Notes: generated by a model from the sequence alone, not told the origin. DNA of 64,000 nt from Vicia villosa (GCF_029867415.1 NC_081186.1:21579915-21643914), one strand, 5' to 3'. Shown: positions 45,235 to 57,711, numbered from the stretch's first letter. A program made the numbers and translations.

Positions 45235-46470
45235 AGAATATCCAAGTAGAAAACACTTTTGAGCTTTAGAATCAAACTTATGCAGATGATCTTTAGTGTT
45301 CAGAATATAGCATACACATCCAAATGGATGGAAATAAGAAATGTTGGGCTTCCTGTTCTTCCACAATTAATAAGTAGTCTTATTTAGAATAGGTCTTATG
45401 GAGATTCTATTTTGAATATAACATGCAGCGTTAACTGCTTCTGCCCATAAGTGCTTAGCCATATTGGTTTCATTGATCATGGTTCTGGCCATTTCTTGTA
45501 GAGTCCTATTCTTTCGTTATACAACTCCATTTTGCCGTGGAGTTTTAGGAAAAGAGAAATCATGAGCAATATCATTTTCTTTCAAATAAATTTCAAAGAA
45601 TCTGTTCTCAAATTCACCACCATGATCACTTCTGACCTTTATGATTTTGTATTCCTTCTCAGATTGAATCTGAGTGCAGAAGTCAAAGAACACAGTATGA
45701 AACTCATCCTTGTGTTTCAAGAACTTTACCCATGTCCATCTGCTATAGTCGTCTACAATGACTAATCCATATTTCGTCCCTCTCATTGATGCTGCTCTGA
45801 CTGGGCCAAAAAGATCAATGTGCAGAAGTTCTAGCGGCCTAGAGGAAGAGACAACATTTTTAGACTTGAATGCAGGTTTTGAAAACTTCCCTTTCTAACA
45901 TGCTTCGCAAAGAGCATCTGATTTATATTTCAGATTAGGGAGTCCTCTGACCAGATTAAGTTTGTTAATCTGAGAAATCTTTCTCAAACTAGCATGACCT
46001 AATCTTCTGTGCCAAACCCACTGCTCTTCATTAACAGACATAAGGAAAGTAACCTTTTGATTCTTAAGATCAGAAAGTGCAATCTTGTAAATGTTGTTCT
46101 TTCTCTTGCATGTAAATAGGATTGAGCCATCCTTCTGACTTATAGCTTTACAAGACTTTTGATTGAAGATAATGTCATAACCATTGTCACTTAAGTGACT
46201 TATGGACAATAAGTTATGAGCTAATCCATCTACTAAAAGAACATTAGTTGTAGAGGGAGAGTTACCAATGCATATGGTTCCAGAGCCAATGATTTTGCCC
46301 TTCTGGTTCCCTCCAAACTTAACTTCTCCAGCAAATTTAAGCTCCAGGTCTTGGAACATAGGCCTTCTTCCTGTCATGTGTCGCGAGCACCCAGAGTTCA
46401 GGTACCATGACATGTTTCCCTTTGTCTTTTGAGCCTTGAAGGAAATATGCAACAGGGATAATCTTTTCAT
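45231..46470 (-). pseudogene. pol: SIRE-type copia protease and integrase
   Basis: On the minus strand: protease box WYLNSGCSRHMTG near 46400, where the usual catalytic Asp codon is Asn; the GAG-pre-integrase box (VWHRRLGHASL); a stop near 45897; integrase core with HIDLFGPV, RSDHGGEFE and NGVV followed by a stop exactly at the position of the catalytic Glu region; then LWAEAVNAACY and the C-terminal box FLLGYSE, after which homology ends at about 45231. RT and RNase H are missing. Several stops and a replaced catalytic residue show it is dead. Confidence 0.9.
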
Positions 46471-47569
46471 TAGGTACCCACATTCTTTTGGGTCCTTTAT
46501 GGTTAGTTCTCCTCAAGTTCTGATTGAACTGAGGTTTAGCACAGTATTTATCATAAGATTTTCTGGTGTGTGCAACATATTTGTTGGTGTGTGTTATGTG
46601 GAAACTCTTAGAGTTAGATGTGTGCTTTATATCATGAGAATGGCCAAACTTGAACTGATCATACAAAGATTTGTATGTAATAACCATTTCATCAACCGAT
46701 TCAAGTTTATATGGGGTTTCACCCTCATAGCCTATGCCTATTCTCTTGTTTCCACTTACACCATATATCATAGAGGCTAGCTGACTTCTACCTATACCTC
46801 TAGATAGAAACTTCCTGAAACTCAAGTCATATTCCTTAAGAATATTGTTCACACTTGGAATAGACTTTTCTGAACTCGAAGATGACTAAGCATCTTTAGA
46901 TAATTTTAAAACATTTTCTTTAAGTTCAGCATTTTCTATTTCAAGCTTCTTAGTTTCAGATGCAAAGAGCTTTCTTAGCTTTTTGTATTTGATACTAAGT
47001 TTAGCCTTGATTTCCAGAAGTTCAGTTAAGCTGGAAACTAGCTCATCTCTAGAAAGTTCAAAAAATTCCTTTTCATAATCTGAGTCTGATGTAGATTCTC
47101 CCTCTTCATCAATAGTGGCCATCAGTGCTATGTTTGCCTGCTCATCTTCAGAGTCTGACTCTTGATCAGAAGAATCTGAGTCATCCCAAGTAGCCATTAA
47201 GCCTTTCTTCTTTTCAAATATTTTCTTGGGCTTTTCCCTCTGAAGCTTTGGACACTCACTCTTGTAATGTCCAGGTTCCTTGCATTCACAGCACGTCACC
47301 TTCCTCTTGTCAGATCTTCTGTGTCCAGAAGATTCTCCTTTCTCAGGCTTTTTGAAGTTCTTGAAATTCTTGAACTTTCTCTGCTTGCTTTTCCAGAGTT
47401 GATTTACTCTTCTGGATATTTGAGATAGTTCATCTTCTTCTTCTTCTTCTAATTCTGACTCTTCAGAATCTTCTTCTTCATCCTGAAAAGCGTTAGTGAA
47501 TTTTTTATTACTAGATTTTAATGCAACGGACTTACCTTTCTTCTGAGGTTCATTTGCATCCAGTTTCAT
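46337..47569 (-). pseudogene. gag: SIRE-type gag, C-terminal and linker part
   Basis: The open frame 46886-47569 has a Lys-rich start, an acidic Glu/Ser-rich tract (about 47410-47490), a CCHC knuckle CCECKEPGHYKSEC near 47280, an Asp/Ser-rich acidic tract, and a helical region to 46886. After a TAG it continues to 46337 (IGIGYEGETPYKLE and a basic linker), where the frame slips into the protease. Alternating basic, knuckle and acidic modules are typical of SIRE-lineage Gag. Confidence 0.85.
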
Positions 47570-48230
47570 GACTCCTCAGGGCACTGATCAGCTCTTCAAG
47601 AGACACTTCATTCAAGTTCTTGGAAATCTTGAATGCAGTCACCATGGGACCCCATCTTCTGGGTAAGCTTTTGATGATCTTCTTTACATGATCAGCTTTG
47701 GTGTAGCCTTTGTCAAGCACTCTTAATCCAGCAGTCAGAGTCTGGAATCTCGAGAACATTGCTTCAATGTTTTCATCTTCCTCCATCTTGAATGCTTCAT
47801 ACTTCTGGATTAAAGCTAAGGCCTTTGTCTCCTTTACTTGAGCATTACCCTCATGAGTCATCTTTAAGGATTCAAAGATATCATGAGCAGTTTCTCTGTT
47901 TGTTATCTTCTCATACTCAACATGAGAGATAGCATTTAGCAATATAGTTCTAGACTTGTGATGATTCTTGAAGTCTTTCTTTTGAGCATCACTCATGGCT
48001 TGTCTAGAAACCTTGACACCTTGAGAATTTACAGGATGTGTGTAACCATCCAACACTAGATCCCATAAGTCACCATCTTGACAAAGAAAGTAACTTTTGA
48101 GTCTATCTTTCTAGTACTCAAAGTTTTCACCATCAAAAACTGGTGGTCTATTATAGCCATTAAAACTGTTGCTTCCATTACCATTGTTGTTTTGTTCATG
48201 AGTAGGAGTAGATGAAGTTGTTTCAACCAT
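47550..48230 (-). pseudogene. gag: SIRE-type gag, N-terminal part
   Basis: The Met at 48230 follows the PBS by about 65 bases and opens the frame TSSTPTHEQNNNGNGSNSFN, closely similar to the intact start at 63867. A TAG near 48111 replaces the Trp of the FEYW motif; the frame continues (LCQDGDLWDLVLDG) through the UBN2-type Gag domain to about 47570, where a small indel shifts it into the next segment. Confidence 0.88.
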
Positions 48231-48293
48231 TTTAACTTTGTGTTTTTCTCCCTGAATCTTTTGTCTAACACGCTTAAGTGCTTGCACCTAGAA

Positions 48294-48312
48294 CCGGCGC
48301 TCTGATGCCAAT
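48294..48312 (-). promoter_or_regulatory. Primer binding site of the minus-strand SIRE-type element
   Basis: ATTGGCATCAGAGCGCCGG (minus strand) directly follows the LTR end CTTCA. It matches the SIRE-type PBS at 63791. Confidence 0.85.
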
Positions 48313-48842
48313 TGAAGGATAGAAAAACATTCAGAAAGGGGGGATTGAATAAGTGTATCTCAAAAACTTAGAAGATAAAAATAATCAACACAATGATTTT
48401 TATCCTGGTTCATTGTTGACCAAACTACTCCAGTCCACCCCCTTAGACTGATTTACCTCAACTGAGGATTTTCATCTTCCTTGAGTATTTTTTATTTCAG
48501 TTGAGACTTTCACTTTGAATAGAACTTCAGAATATTCAGAGCTTGTCTTCAGAGCTTCCATTGGATAGCTGCTGAGCTTTGAATTTCTCTTTATAATCAA
48601 TTGTCAATTGTATCAGAGCATTCTTCTTGCTTATGATCTTGAAGCTTCAGAGCACTAAGCTTGCTTCAATCCTTTAAGAGCTTTATAATTGCTTTTCCCC
48701 ATGTATTTGCTTCTCATTTTGAGCTTTGTCCAGAATATCTCATTCGTGCAAAACTATCAGAGACAGAAAAACTTGTAAATAATGTTAGGAATGTTGAGAC
48801 TTAATCCCAGCAACTGATATAATAAATCAATTAAATTATCAC
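48313..48842 (-). mobile_element. SIRE-type LTR with PBS on one side and PPT on the other
   Basis: It ends TATCCTTCA at 48313 and appears to start TGTGATAATTTAATTG at 48842 (530 bp), about half the length of the relative 62708-63790. The 3' 150 bases match that relative well. To the right (48843-48856, minus strand) is AAAAAGGGGGGAAA, a PPT. So one LTR serves as 5' LTR for the gag-pol to the left and 3' LTR for the sequence to the right. Confidence 0.75.
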
Positions 48843-49095
48843 ATTTCCCCCCCTTTTTGTCATAACATCAAAAAACATAAAAGATTCAGATGAAAAAGAC
48901 ACACAGAGTGAAGAAAGAAAAGATAATATTTCATTGATAATTAATCAGAAGAAATTAATATAGAAGAAGATGCAATTCAAACAGATGCAAAAACAAAGAA
49001 AACACACTAAGACATAAGACAGACTACGACTGGCTAAACTTAGAAGCTAAGTCGGCCAGAAGGTTCTTAATCTCAACAGTGTCTTCAACTGGCTT

Positions 49096-49419
49096 CTAAG
49101 TAGCTTCCTTTTGAGTCTGCATAAAGGATCTGAACTCAGCATGTGTGTCCTCGTGCTTATCCAGACGAAGAGTCAAGTTAGCTTGATTCTGTTGGAGCTC
49201 CTTCATAATGTTTATCAGAACAGAAGCCGAAGGACCATCAGAAGCAGCATCAAAGCTGTTGTCCAGAACAGGAGGATTTGCACCAGCTTCAACCATAAGA
49301 ACATCTTCATGATTTTCCTCAACAGAAATCCCTGTAGCAGGATATTCTAGGCCTTCAAGAATTGCAACTATATTCTCTGGAGGAGTTGGAGTCTCAGGTT
49401 CTGGAGCAGCTAGATTCAA
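49096..49419 (-). CDS. Short 3' ORF upstream of the SIRE-type PPT
   Basis: This 107-residue frame is rich in Pro/Glu at its start (PEPETPTPPE) and ends in a likely coiled coil (IMKELQQNQANLTLRLDKHED). It lies between an AT microsatellite and a PPT, where SIRE elements carry an additional ORF after pol. I cannot assign a function from sequence alone; it may be the tail of that envelope-like ORF or simply a gag-like coiled-coil remnant. The upstream part is cut by the TA repeat. Confidence 0.45.
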   Translation of the reverse strand: MNLAAPEPETPTPPENIVAILEGLEYPATGISVEENHEDVLMVEAGANPPVLDNSFDAASDGPSASVLINIMKELQQNQANLTLRLDKHEDTHAEFRSFMQTQKEAT

Positions 49420-49463
49420 AGGATGTTCTAGGCCTTTTGAGTTGGAATTGCAGCTAGATTTTG

Positions 49464-49824
<361 letters not shown>

Positions 49825-49844
49825 AAATAAATTAATAATGACAA

Positions 49845-49867
49845 GAATCCCCAACTACGGCGCCAAT
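49845..49867 (-). promoter_or_regulatory. Primer binding site of an Athila-like element (decayed)
   Basis: The minus strand reads TTGGCGCCGTAGTTGGGGATTC, a near match to the tRNA-Asp site at 1944-1961, a few bases inside the LTR end at 49874. Confidence 0.7.
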
Positions 49868-49873
49868 TTAATC

Positions 49874-50884
49874 TGCTGTCGCGCGCGGATCTAAAACTAG
49901 TATTTTGTAAAAACTGTAGTAACGACATTAACGGTAACTCGAATATCGTCTCACAAGGATTCTTGTGTTATATTAACTAATCAAATTCGAAATTGGGGGG
50001 TTTGATTCTGAATCGAATTATAATAACATTTGATTAACAAAAGTGATTATAAAATAAGCTGTTATGAAATAAGTGATTATAGCGCAAACGAATTCACTGC
50101 CTCGGGTTCTACTTATCATCGAATGACACAACTACGGTCTCTATCCTATTTGAACACAATATCATTCAACAAGCGTGATCGACATCGTAAGATATATATT
50201 CCTATTGCCTAATTAAGCATACACTTAAAGATATCACAATTTAACGGTTAAGCAGAGTCAAATTGCGATCAAAAGTCAAGAACATATATCAATTCAAATT
50301 TAATCAACAATATTACAAGGAAATTGAATTAAGCAAACAATGATCATATAATATTATTGAAAGGAATAGAATTCTAATTGTAGTTATAACAATCTCAAAG
50401 CATTGAACCTGAATACAGCAAATCCGTCCGGAAGGTTAAGTTCTCCATGAGTTCTACAAATCGTAAAGTTTTTCTCGTGAAAATTGTCTAACATGAACAG
50501 TACCACAGCTGCTAGGTAATAGAGAGAACAACCAAAATGGTTTATGACCCAACTGGGTCAAATTACAAAACTCAGGCCCACTACTAACGACCCAAAACTG
50601 AAAATAAACTAGTGCTGCAGCTTCAAACGCAAATTTGGAAAATATAGGCTCCGAATATGACTTCAACTCCAACACGAAAGTCGTAGCCTCAATCGGATTC
50701 CTGGAACTCCAATTATGATTGTTTACATGCAGACTACTTAAGTTGAGAAATAAAGTGCGAAAATCAAATTAAACCAAAAATAAACTAAAATTGAAAAACA
50801 ATATAAAACATAAAAATAAATAAATAAAAACATAGAAATGCTTAATACAAATATGAAAGAATGTGCATTAAAATGCACTGATCA
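49874..50884 (-). mobile_element. 5' LTR of an Athila-like element
   Basis: It starts TGATCAGTGCATTTT at 50884 and ends GCGCGCGACAGCA at 49874, 1011 bp. The opening TGATCAGT is shared with the Athila LTR at 20793. It interrupts a Tekay/Del gag-protease frame at 50885; likely target duplication CTTCA. The internal region to its left is lost in the TA repeat. No gene inside. Confidence 0.7.
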
Positions 50885-51921
50885 CTTCACGATCAACATG
50901 TAGTGCCGAAAACATTACAAACATTTGAGCTTCATCTTCCAAAAGTTCTTCTACTTGCTTAGCAGATAAAAACATCAGTTCTCCATTGTCACCAAACTCT
51001 TGGAACCTCATAGTCTTACTGTAGCAATTGATATGAACATAGTTGAACTCCAACCTGTTCATTCCAAGAATAACATCAATTTGGTGCTAGTGTAAACACA
51101 TCAAATCCATCACGAAACTCTTACCATAAATGGTCAAAAGGAAACTCTAACAGGATAGCACAGTAGTCACAGATCCATTAGCCAAAGTATCGATCAACAT
51201 ACTCTTGCTCCTATAAGACAATTTCAAACCCATTATAGTATCACATTCAAGCAAAATAAACGAATGAGTAGCACCAGTATCAATAATAGCTAACAACTTA
51301 ACATTGTTAATAAATCAAGTACCTCGAATTAAGTTGTCCTTATTATAATCTTCTAAGCCACTCAAAGCAAACACCCTGCCATTATTTTGAGAAGTAGTAG
51401 CACCCTTCTTCATCTTTTGACACTGGGTACTGATGTGACCCTGTTCATTATAGTTTAAACAAGTCAGACATTCATTCTTGTACTTACGGGCACGATGACC
51501 TATCTTACCATATTTGAAGAATCTTAGCACCTTATTGTTACAATGGTTGGCGTGGTGGCCTTGCTATTCACACTTAAAGCACTTGACAGAAGCGATAGCA
51601 CCTCCCCCACTTGGCTTCTTTTCATCATAAACTTTATGTTTCCCTTTGTCACAAGAAGTACTATTCGGCTTACCACAATCTTCATTATTCCCTTTCTTCT
51701 CATTATAACTCTCATAAAAAGAAGATTTGGTTATGGTATCCTGATCATAAATCATACGCTTATTCACTAGCATAGTAAACTGATGAATCTTAAGATACCC
51801 AACATCCTACTTGATCTCTAGACGTAATCCATTCTCAAACTTGAGACAATTTGATACTTCAGCTGCCAGATTGTTATAATGCGGGCAATACTTCACTAGA
51901 TTCTCAAACTTAGCAGCATAC
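50885..51921 (-). pseudogene. gag: Tekay/Del gag and protease fragment
   Basis: On the minus strand from 51921: a Gag segment (KYCPHYN, KFENGLRLEI), a basic linker, knuckles with lost Cys residues (CFKCE*QGH, FFKYGKIGHRARK, CLNYNEQGH), then protease with [10 protein letters not shown] near 51260 and DVILGMNRLEFNYVHIN. At least four stops and several missing zinc ligands show long decay. It is cut on the right by the Tat-like LTR (51922) and on the left by the Athila-like LTR. Confidence 0.85.
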
Positions 51922-52729
51922 TGTTAGCTGAAGATTTCGACACAACCAATAATGCTCTTCGAAGTCATTTGATTCGAAGAAAGAATGGCCTTTAAAGGGC
52001 TATCTATAAGTTATTATGTGTCAGGAAGTTTTAAGTCGAAGTAAATTTGAGATAATTCCTCTTCGAAGTATAAGGGGTTCAAGACTAGAATATTCTGAAG
52101 TATTACAATCACGCTGCTTCGCGTCGAAGCGCTTCGAGCGCTTCGAGCGGGAAGATTTAAATTTTAAATGTTTTCGTTTAAAATCGAAGAGACACGTGGA
52201 ACTCGAGGAATTTGAAGCGCATGCAAAAGAGAGAGGTGGCATCTCATTATAGTAGGACTGTTAGGGTCGAATTAGTATAAATAAGGGTCTTAGTGGTAGA
52301 TCCAAGTGTATTCATTTTTTACAAATTACTCAGAAATCACTCAAGTATCAAGCGTAAGAGAAAGAGTTTTCGCTGAGAAATGCACGTGTAACACTGTTAT
52401 ATTTTCAATACTTATCTTTCATTTTATAAACACAAATTCATTTAAATACCTTTACATTTATTTTCGAATCATTTATATTTACAGTCTAGTCATTTTGAAT
52501 TACTTTATGCAATTTATTTCGTTGCATTGTACTTCACATTATTTTACATCAAATCATATATTAGGATCTTTTTCTTTAAAAGCAAAACCCAGAAATATGA
52601 ATTCAACTATCATAAAAGACACCTTTTCGACACATGTCCTAGGATCAATCTAGTTGATCCTGCGAGTAACCAAAGAATATTTGATAGTTTGGAGGACTAG
52701 CGGTTGTTTACCGAAAATCACCGTAAACA
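51922..52729 (+). mobile_element. 5' LTR of a plus-strand Tat/Ogre-like element
   Basis: TGTTAGCTGAAGATTTCG... to ...CCGTAAACA, 808 bp, homologous to 37730-38543. TATAAATA at 52276-52283. Left flank CATAC lies in Del gag. It contains CTTCGA-rich short repeats near 52110-52150. Confidence 0.88.
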
Positions 52730-52730
52730 A

Positions 52731-52752
52731 ATTTGCATTCCCAATGGGACCG
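52731..52752 (+). promoter_or_regulatory. Decayed primer binding site of the Tat/Ogre-like element
   Basis: ATTTGCATTCCCAATGGGAC corresponds to TTGGCACGCCCAGTGGGAC at 37727, with changes mostly C to T or G to A. Confidence 0.7.
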
Positions 52753-52888
52753 TGTCAAAAGTTGTCATTTAAGTATTTATAAAAGTGTCTCATAGGTTTA
52801 GAGTATATTAAAACCTTGTATGAACCTTAGGAGCGGTAAATCTACAAATAATTCACAATCAATTCCTAAACGAAAAATACAATAAAAA

Positions 52889-53462
52889 ATGGTTAATTCG
52901 ACCAGTGAACGTGGAGGGAAAGATCCCCCACAAGGGTCAGGCACAATTGTTGGAAGTACAACGAATGTCTCTACTTCCGTGACAGAATCACATGCCATTC
53001 CTACATCGACAGGATCCATGGCCATAAACAGTTCTCAGCCCATACTCACATCTACGGGATCCATGGCCATGAATACGTCTATACCGATGTCCACAGGGTC
53101 CGTCGAACCAAATGCCTACACTGACTACCAACAATCAAGCAGCATTTAGGCAAAAAATGGATGCAAGCAACCATGATATTTTTGGTGTACTTGCTCGAGA
53201 TATGAACACAATTTTTTCTCCCTTGATCCAAAATATTAATAAGACTAACTAGGACAATACTGAGTCTTACCAACAATTGTCAGCGCAAATGGAACGAATA
53301 GCGGATTTCTTTGGGGCCCCTCAACCAACAGTCTAAAGTAGGCGAAACTGCGTTGAAACCCCGGAGGAAACAACTATTAACCAAGTACAGCCACCCAGAC
53401 AAAACATCATCGAAAGAGACGTGGGGGCAGGGTTAGAACAACAAAGATTTCGACAGCGGGTC
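52889..53462 (+). pseudogene. gag: Tat/Ogre-like gag, N-terminal part
   Basis: The Met at 52889 (MVNSTSERGGKDPPQGSG) matches the minus-strand relative at 37572. A Ser/Thr-rich stretch with a repeated ST.GSMA motif precedes a frame slip near 53140, then MDASNHDIFGVLARDM and RIADFFGAPQ, and it is cut at 53463 by an Ogre-type LTR. Compared with the minus-strand copy about 100 residues of the variable region are absent. Confidence 0.82.
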
Positions 53463-55990
53463 TGTTGCACCCTAATTTTTGACCACTGAGATCCCATCAT
53501 AGCCTAAATACTAGGATCATCATTATCATCATGCATTTATCATTTGCTAACAAAAAAATACAAAACCTGTTTGTTGTTGCTTGTGTCCTAAGGTAGGAGA
53601 CTGATCAAGGAGAAGTTTAGCAAAGTAGGGTTTTTAGGCCCACAAAGAAATTCATCATTCCTCTATGATTCAAAAGGTTCTTCAATCAATATTAAGGCCC
53701 AAGGATAGGTCAATGCAAGATCAATCACCTTAAAGTTCATCAGAAGCTCCAATTAGGATTTTTGACCTAATTTCTCTAGAGGGTTGACTTTTAATCAAGA
53801 GATGGTTCGAAGACTAGAAATATGATTCAAGGGCATCCAAATAAACATTATAGTCCATTCACATCATTCATTTGAAGAGGAGAGTGTGATTCATTTGGAA
53901 ATCACAAGACAGTCATTCATTTGGAAAAAGTCAAATATGCAAGTCAACCTTTGACTTTTGAGAAAAATAGTCAACCATGGACTTTTAAAGATCCAAATCA
54001 TCATCATATGGATATTGAAGACATTTGATCAAATAAAATTCAAAGAATTCATCAAGAATAAAAAAAGTCAACAAAAAGTCAAACTAGGGTTTTTAAGTGC
54101 ATTTTAACCTAGTTCATGGATCTCAAAATTTCACCTACACAACTCAAAAAACTTCCAACATGAAAGTTGTAGATCTCCTCAAATAAAAATCATTTTGTCA
54201 GCATCACCTTTTGGCAAAAAGTGATTATTTACCTAGTTTTCCCTCCACTTTATGGCCATTTTTCTCAATGATCCAAGAAGAGTTTGAGGAAACTTTCAAC
54301 TACTCATTTGAAGTATGTAGCAAGGGCTTTCCAAAGAGCTAAGTAGCATTAAAATCCATGGCTCCATTCATGAGATATGATTTTGTCAATATGGCACCAT
54401 GAACACTTGAAATGAAGGAATTTTATGAAGAAAGTGAAGAACAAAGACTAAAACCCTTGCAAACTCAGAAGATTACACATGATTTTGAGCTATGGGCCAA
54501 GTGTTCTAAGCATTGTCCAAGTTTCATGCCTTTTTGGAACTAAAGTTCACACTTCCATTCTTGTAAAGAGGCTTTATGCACAAAGTCCACTCTCCTTGAG
54601 CCTCTCCCATGTCTCCTCTGCATAAAAAGCAATAAAAATCCAACAAGAAAGCCTCTAAGATCATATCAAGCATGCTTAAAGTATTGTACTCACCATGGGA
54701 ACCATAATTTCTTCATTTCTTCGTAAACAAGCAAGATGGTACACAAGTCATATGTGAACTTAAAACTCTGAACTTTTTCCATACACCAACCCTAATTCTT
54801 GCCTATAAATAGAGGACCTTGCCTCTTGCATCAATGATATCAGAATTCTCCAAGTCCATAGTCACTTGAAATTCTCCATTTTCTCTTCTTTTCACTTTTA
54901 TAGTGAATTCTTGTTCTAAGAGTTCTGGGTGTCAAACAAGAGTTTGAACAACTTCTAAACATCAATTAGAAGCTGTACATACCTCTCTTAGCCTTTCAAA
55001 CATTTCCAAACCAAAAATCACTTTTCAACCTCCATTAAAGACCTTTTTAAGCTCATAACTTGTCATTTTTCAAACCAAACACTTCCAAACTAAAACAACC
55101 ATTCAAATAGCTTCTATTAATTATTTAGAAGCTATCTATAACTCCCAAACACTTGTCAAACACCTACAACCAGAAATCACTCTTCAAAATTCCATTAAAG
55201 TGAACCTTTGAACCAAACTTGCCAAAACAAAATGTACTCGTGCATTTTCAAGCCTTTTGTGTTTGTTAGCTTCTAAACATCATATAGAAGCTAACCACGC
55301 ATCTGTTTTGCATCTGGAACACCATTTTCATAGCACACTAACTATAACTTTTCTCTTTCAAGTGGAAATCGAATTTTGAGTTGCATGTACTTTCAAGACA
55401 TTTTTAGCATCCTAAAAGCTTCCCTGAGGTTAACAGAAGCTGTTTGGATCATTGAGGCATTCCCAGGTCCCTTGAATAGATCCCCACGAAGCCATTTTTA
55501 GAGGTAAGGACCTTGAATTCGTGGATACTTTTTCAAGCATCATTTTGATTAAAATTTGTTCCTATTCTATTTAGAATTATGTAGGGATTGAAAGCCTTAA
55601 GGTTCTAGGGCTTGATCATGTGTTTACAATATTTAATTTAAAATTTGAATTTTAGGGTTCTTCACTTTAATCCAGACATTCACGTGTTAGGGCATGAATA
55701 AATAATTTTTAATGGCATGGTTGAATTCGTGTTGTTTTGCTGATCAATTAGAAACTTAGTTTGTTAAAATTGATGAAGATTTGACAAAGTTTGAATTTGG
55801 CCATGGTAATGTTGTTGTTGTTCATCGTTGTTGCTGGAGGTTGAAGATGAAGTGGAAAATCATTTTTGAAACTTGTTTTATTTTAAGTTTAATGGTAGGC
55901 TTGTTCTAAACGACTACATTGTTTTAGCACACTTGGTTACCACTCTCCCCCCTAAAGTGCTCTGATCGCGACTTTACGTGTCTATAAATC
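53463..55990 (+). mobile_element. Ogre-type LTR, plus orientation
   Basis: It starts TGTTGCACCCTAATTTTTGACC inside Tat gag (left flank GGGTC... ending at 53462). Non-coding. TATAAATA at 54804-54811, followed by a long R/U5-like region with recurring TTCTAAACATCA..AGAAGCT motifs (54950-55330). It is interrupted at 55991 by an Athila-like solo LTR; its 3' end is not recognised. The first 60 bases recur inverted at 60987-61047. Confidence 0.65.
54804..54811 (+). promoter_or_regulatory. TATA box of the plus-orientation Ogre-type LTR
   Basis: TATAAATA in the context GCCTATAAATAGAGG, 1.34 kb into the LTR. Confidence 0.55.
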
Positions 55991-56269
55991 TGATAACTGC
56001 AAGTGCACAGTCGTGTCGTGTAGTTTTAAAAGATATCGAATCCACAGGGACTATGAATCGATCTACCGTTATCTAAGGTTACTATGTAAAGCTAGGAGTA
56101 CTAAAATTTCGATTGTTCCTTAGGGAAAGTGATTGTGAGAAAATAAAGAATAATAATAAAAGACAGGTATCAGTATGTATTTCGTTTAACTAAAGGTAAT
56201 CCGAAGGTTCATTGGCTTTTGCATAATTAAATTAAAAATCTTTACTAATTCCAATTGATTAAAAATCCT

Positions 56270-56670
56270 CGTCTCAAACTTTCGCTCTGTTGATTCAGAC
56301 TACTATCCTAATCCTAATGTACGCTTTCGCCATCCCATTAGATTTTAGAAGAGCTTTTTGGAAACAATGTAATTAATAAAATGCCTATTTTACGAGGTTG
56401 TTATCTATTTAAATCTCCTAATCTCAAACTTTCGCTCTGTTGACTCGGAACATGCTAATATCCCTAACGTACGCTTTCGCCATCCCATTCGGGTGTAAAA
56501 ACACTTTTTGAAAATAAATAAGTTCCAATTAGTTTTAATACGCTTTCGCCATCCTTAAAACTAATGTCCTATGTCTACTATCCAGTTAAAGATCTCAAAC
56601 TTTCGCTCTATTGATTTTAACCTTTGACCGTCCTAATCCCTCAAACTTTCGCTCTATTGGTTTTAAGACT
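56270..56670 (-). repeat. Interspersed short repeats in the Athila-like LTR
   Basis: CTCAAACTTTCGCTCT occurs four times and TACGCTTTCGCCATCC three times within 400 bp, alternating at irregular spacing of about 60-130 bp. Confidence 0.75.
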
Positions 56671-57261
56671 TACTAATTAAACTAGACATATAAACCAAAA
56701 ATAAGTGATAATTAATAAAACATAATTTAAGCCAATTTATTTCGGATCCCTACGGTTAACTTACTTTACATACCGACACCTTTAGTATTTTAGCCAGACA
56801 TCTTAATACGATTAAACATACATATATTGGTTCGGTTCATAACAATAAGCATATTAAATGGCATATAATATATCATGCAGATAAATAATATAAATAAGGC
56901 GGTAAATAAAAAACCTGAATTAAAATAAATCTGGATTGAATTGAATCTTGAAGTACTCGAACTTCCACCACAGGTTGGCTGGATCGTTCTTCGGAATTTA
57001 AATGGCAGAAAATAAAAACAAGGAAATAAAGCGATAAATCTAACGTAAGGCTAGATCTATGAAAAGTTCACAACAATTTCCAGTGTAGAAATCGTTGTGA
57101 GAAAATAGACGGTTAAATGAAAACAGAATAAGGAAAAGCAGTTCGCGGTACAATTTCGGCAGCACTTCGTTGGCAGGAAATCGGACTCTTTGGAAGTGGG
57201 ATAGCAGGTCCTATTTATAGGAGGAGGTTTGCAGTTGGAATCCGTGAATTGAGGAACTTTC

Positions 57262-57412
57262 TGCAGACTGGGCGTGGAGACGTGGGTCTCCGTTTCTTCA
57301 GGAAGACTTGAGACGTGCGTCTCAAGTGGAGAAAATCTTGGGCAGTTGGAGACGGGCGTCTCCTCTTGGTGACGTGGCTGAAGAGAACGTGGAGACGTGC
57401 GTCTCCACTTGC
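57262..57412. repeat. GAGACG..CGTCTC palindrome cluster
   Basis: Four to five copies of GAGACGTGCGTCTC-like palindromes (variants GAGACGTGGGTCTC, GAGACGGGCGTCTC) upstream of the TATA box. A related cluster is at 61391-61535. Confidence 0.75.
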
Positions 57413-57711
57413 TTGCAGGTCTGGGCCACGCGCCTTTTGATTCATGGTGGGCTGAATATCTCTTTTGGGCCTTTTGGGTCCTAATTGCACCCTTCTTTCA
57501 CTTCAGCACTCCCTTTTCATCTTTTAGGCATAAATATTGGTCATTTAAGCTCAATTTTCTTTCCTTTTCGCAAATAGTCGAAATTGAAGTGTAAAACCTG
57601 AAATAAAGCAAATACACGCGTAATATCATAATAAATTAACATAATAAACGGAAAATGCTATAAATATCTATGGATTTTAGGCTAAATATACGATATAAAA
57701 TCGTGTTATCA

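Larger units (their letters stand above)
55991..57711 (-). mobile_element. Athila-like solo LTR
   Basis: Minus strand: TGATAACACGATTTTATATC... to ...GTGCACTTGCAGTTATCA, 1721 bp, with 7-bp inverted ends (TGATAAC/GTTATCA). No PBS or PPT adjoins. Target duplication is not clear (AAATC left, AATGA right). TATA box CTATAAATAG at 57211-57220; GAGACG palindromes 50-200 bp upstream of it. The stretch 56260-56660 has repeated CTCAAACTTTCGCTCTRTTG and ACGCTTTCGCCATCC motifs. Confidence 0.8.
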
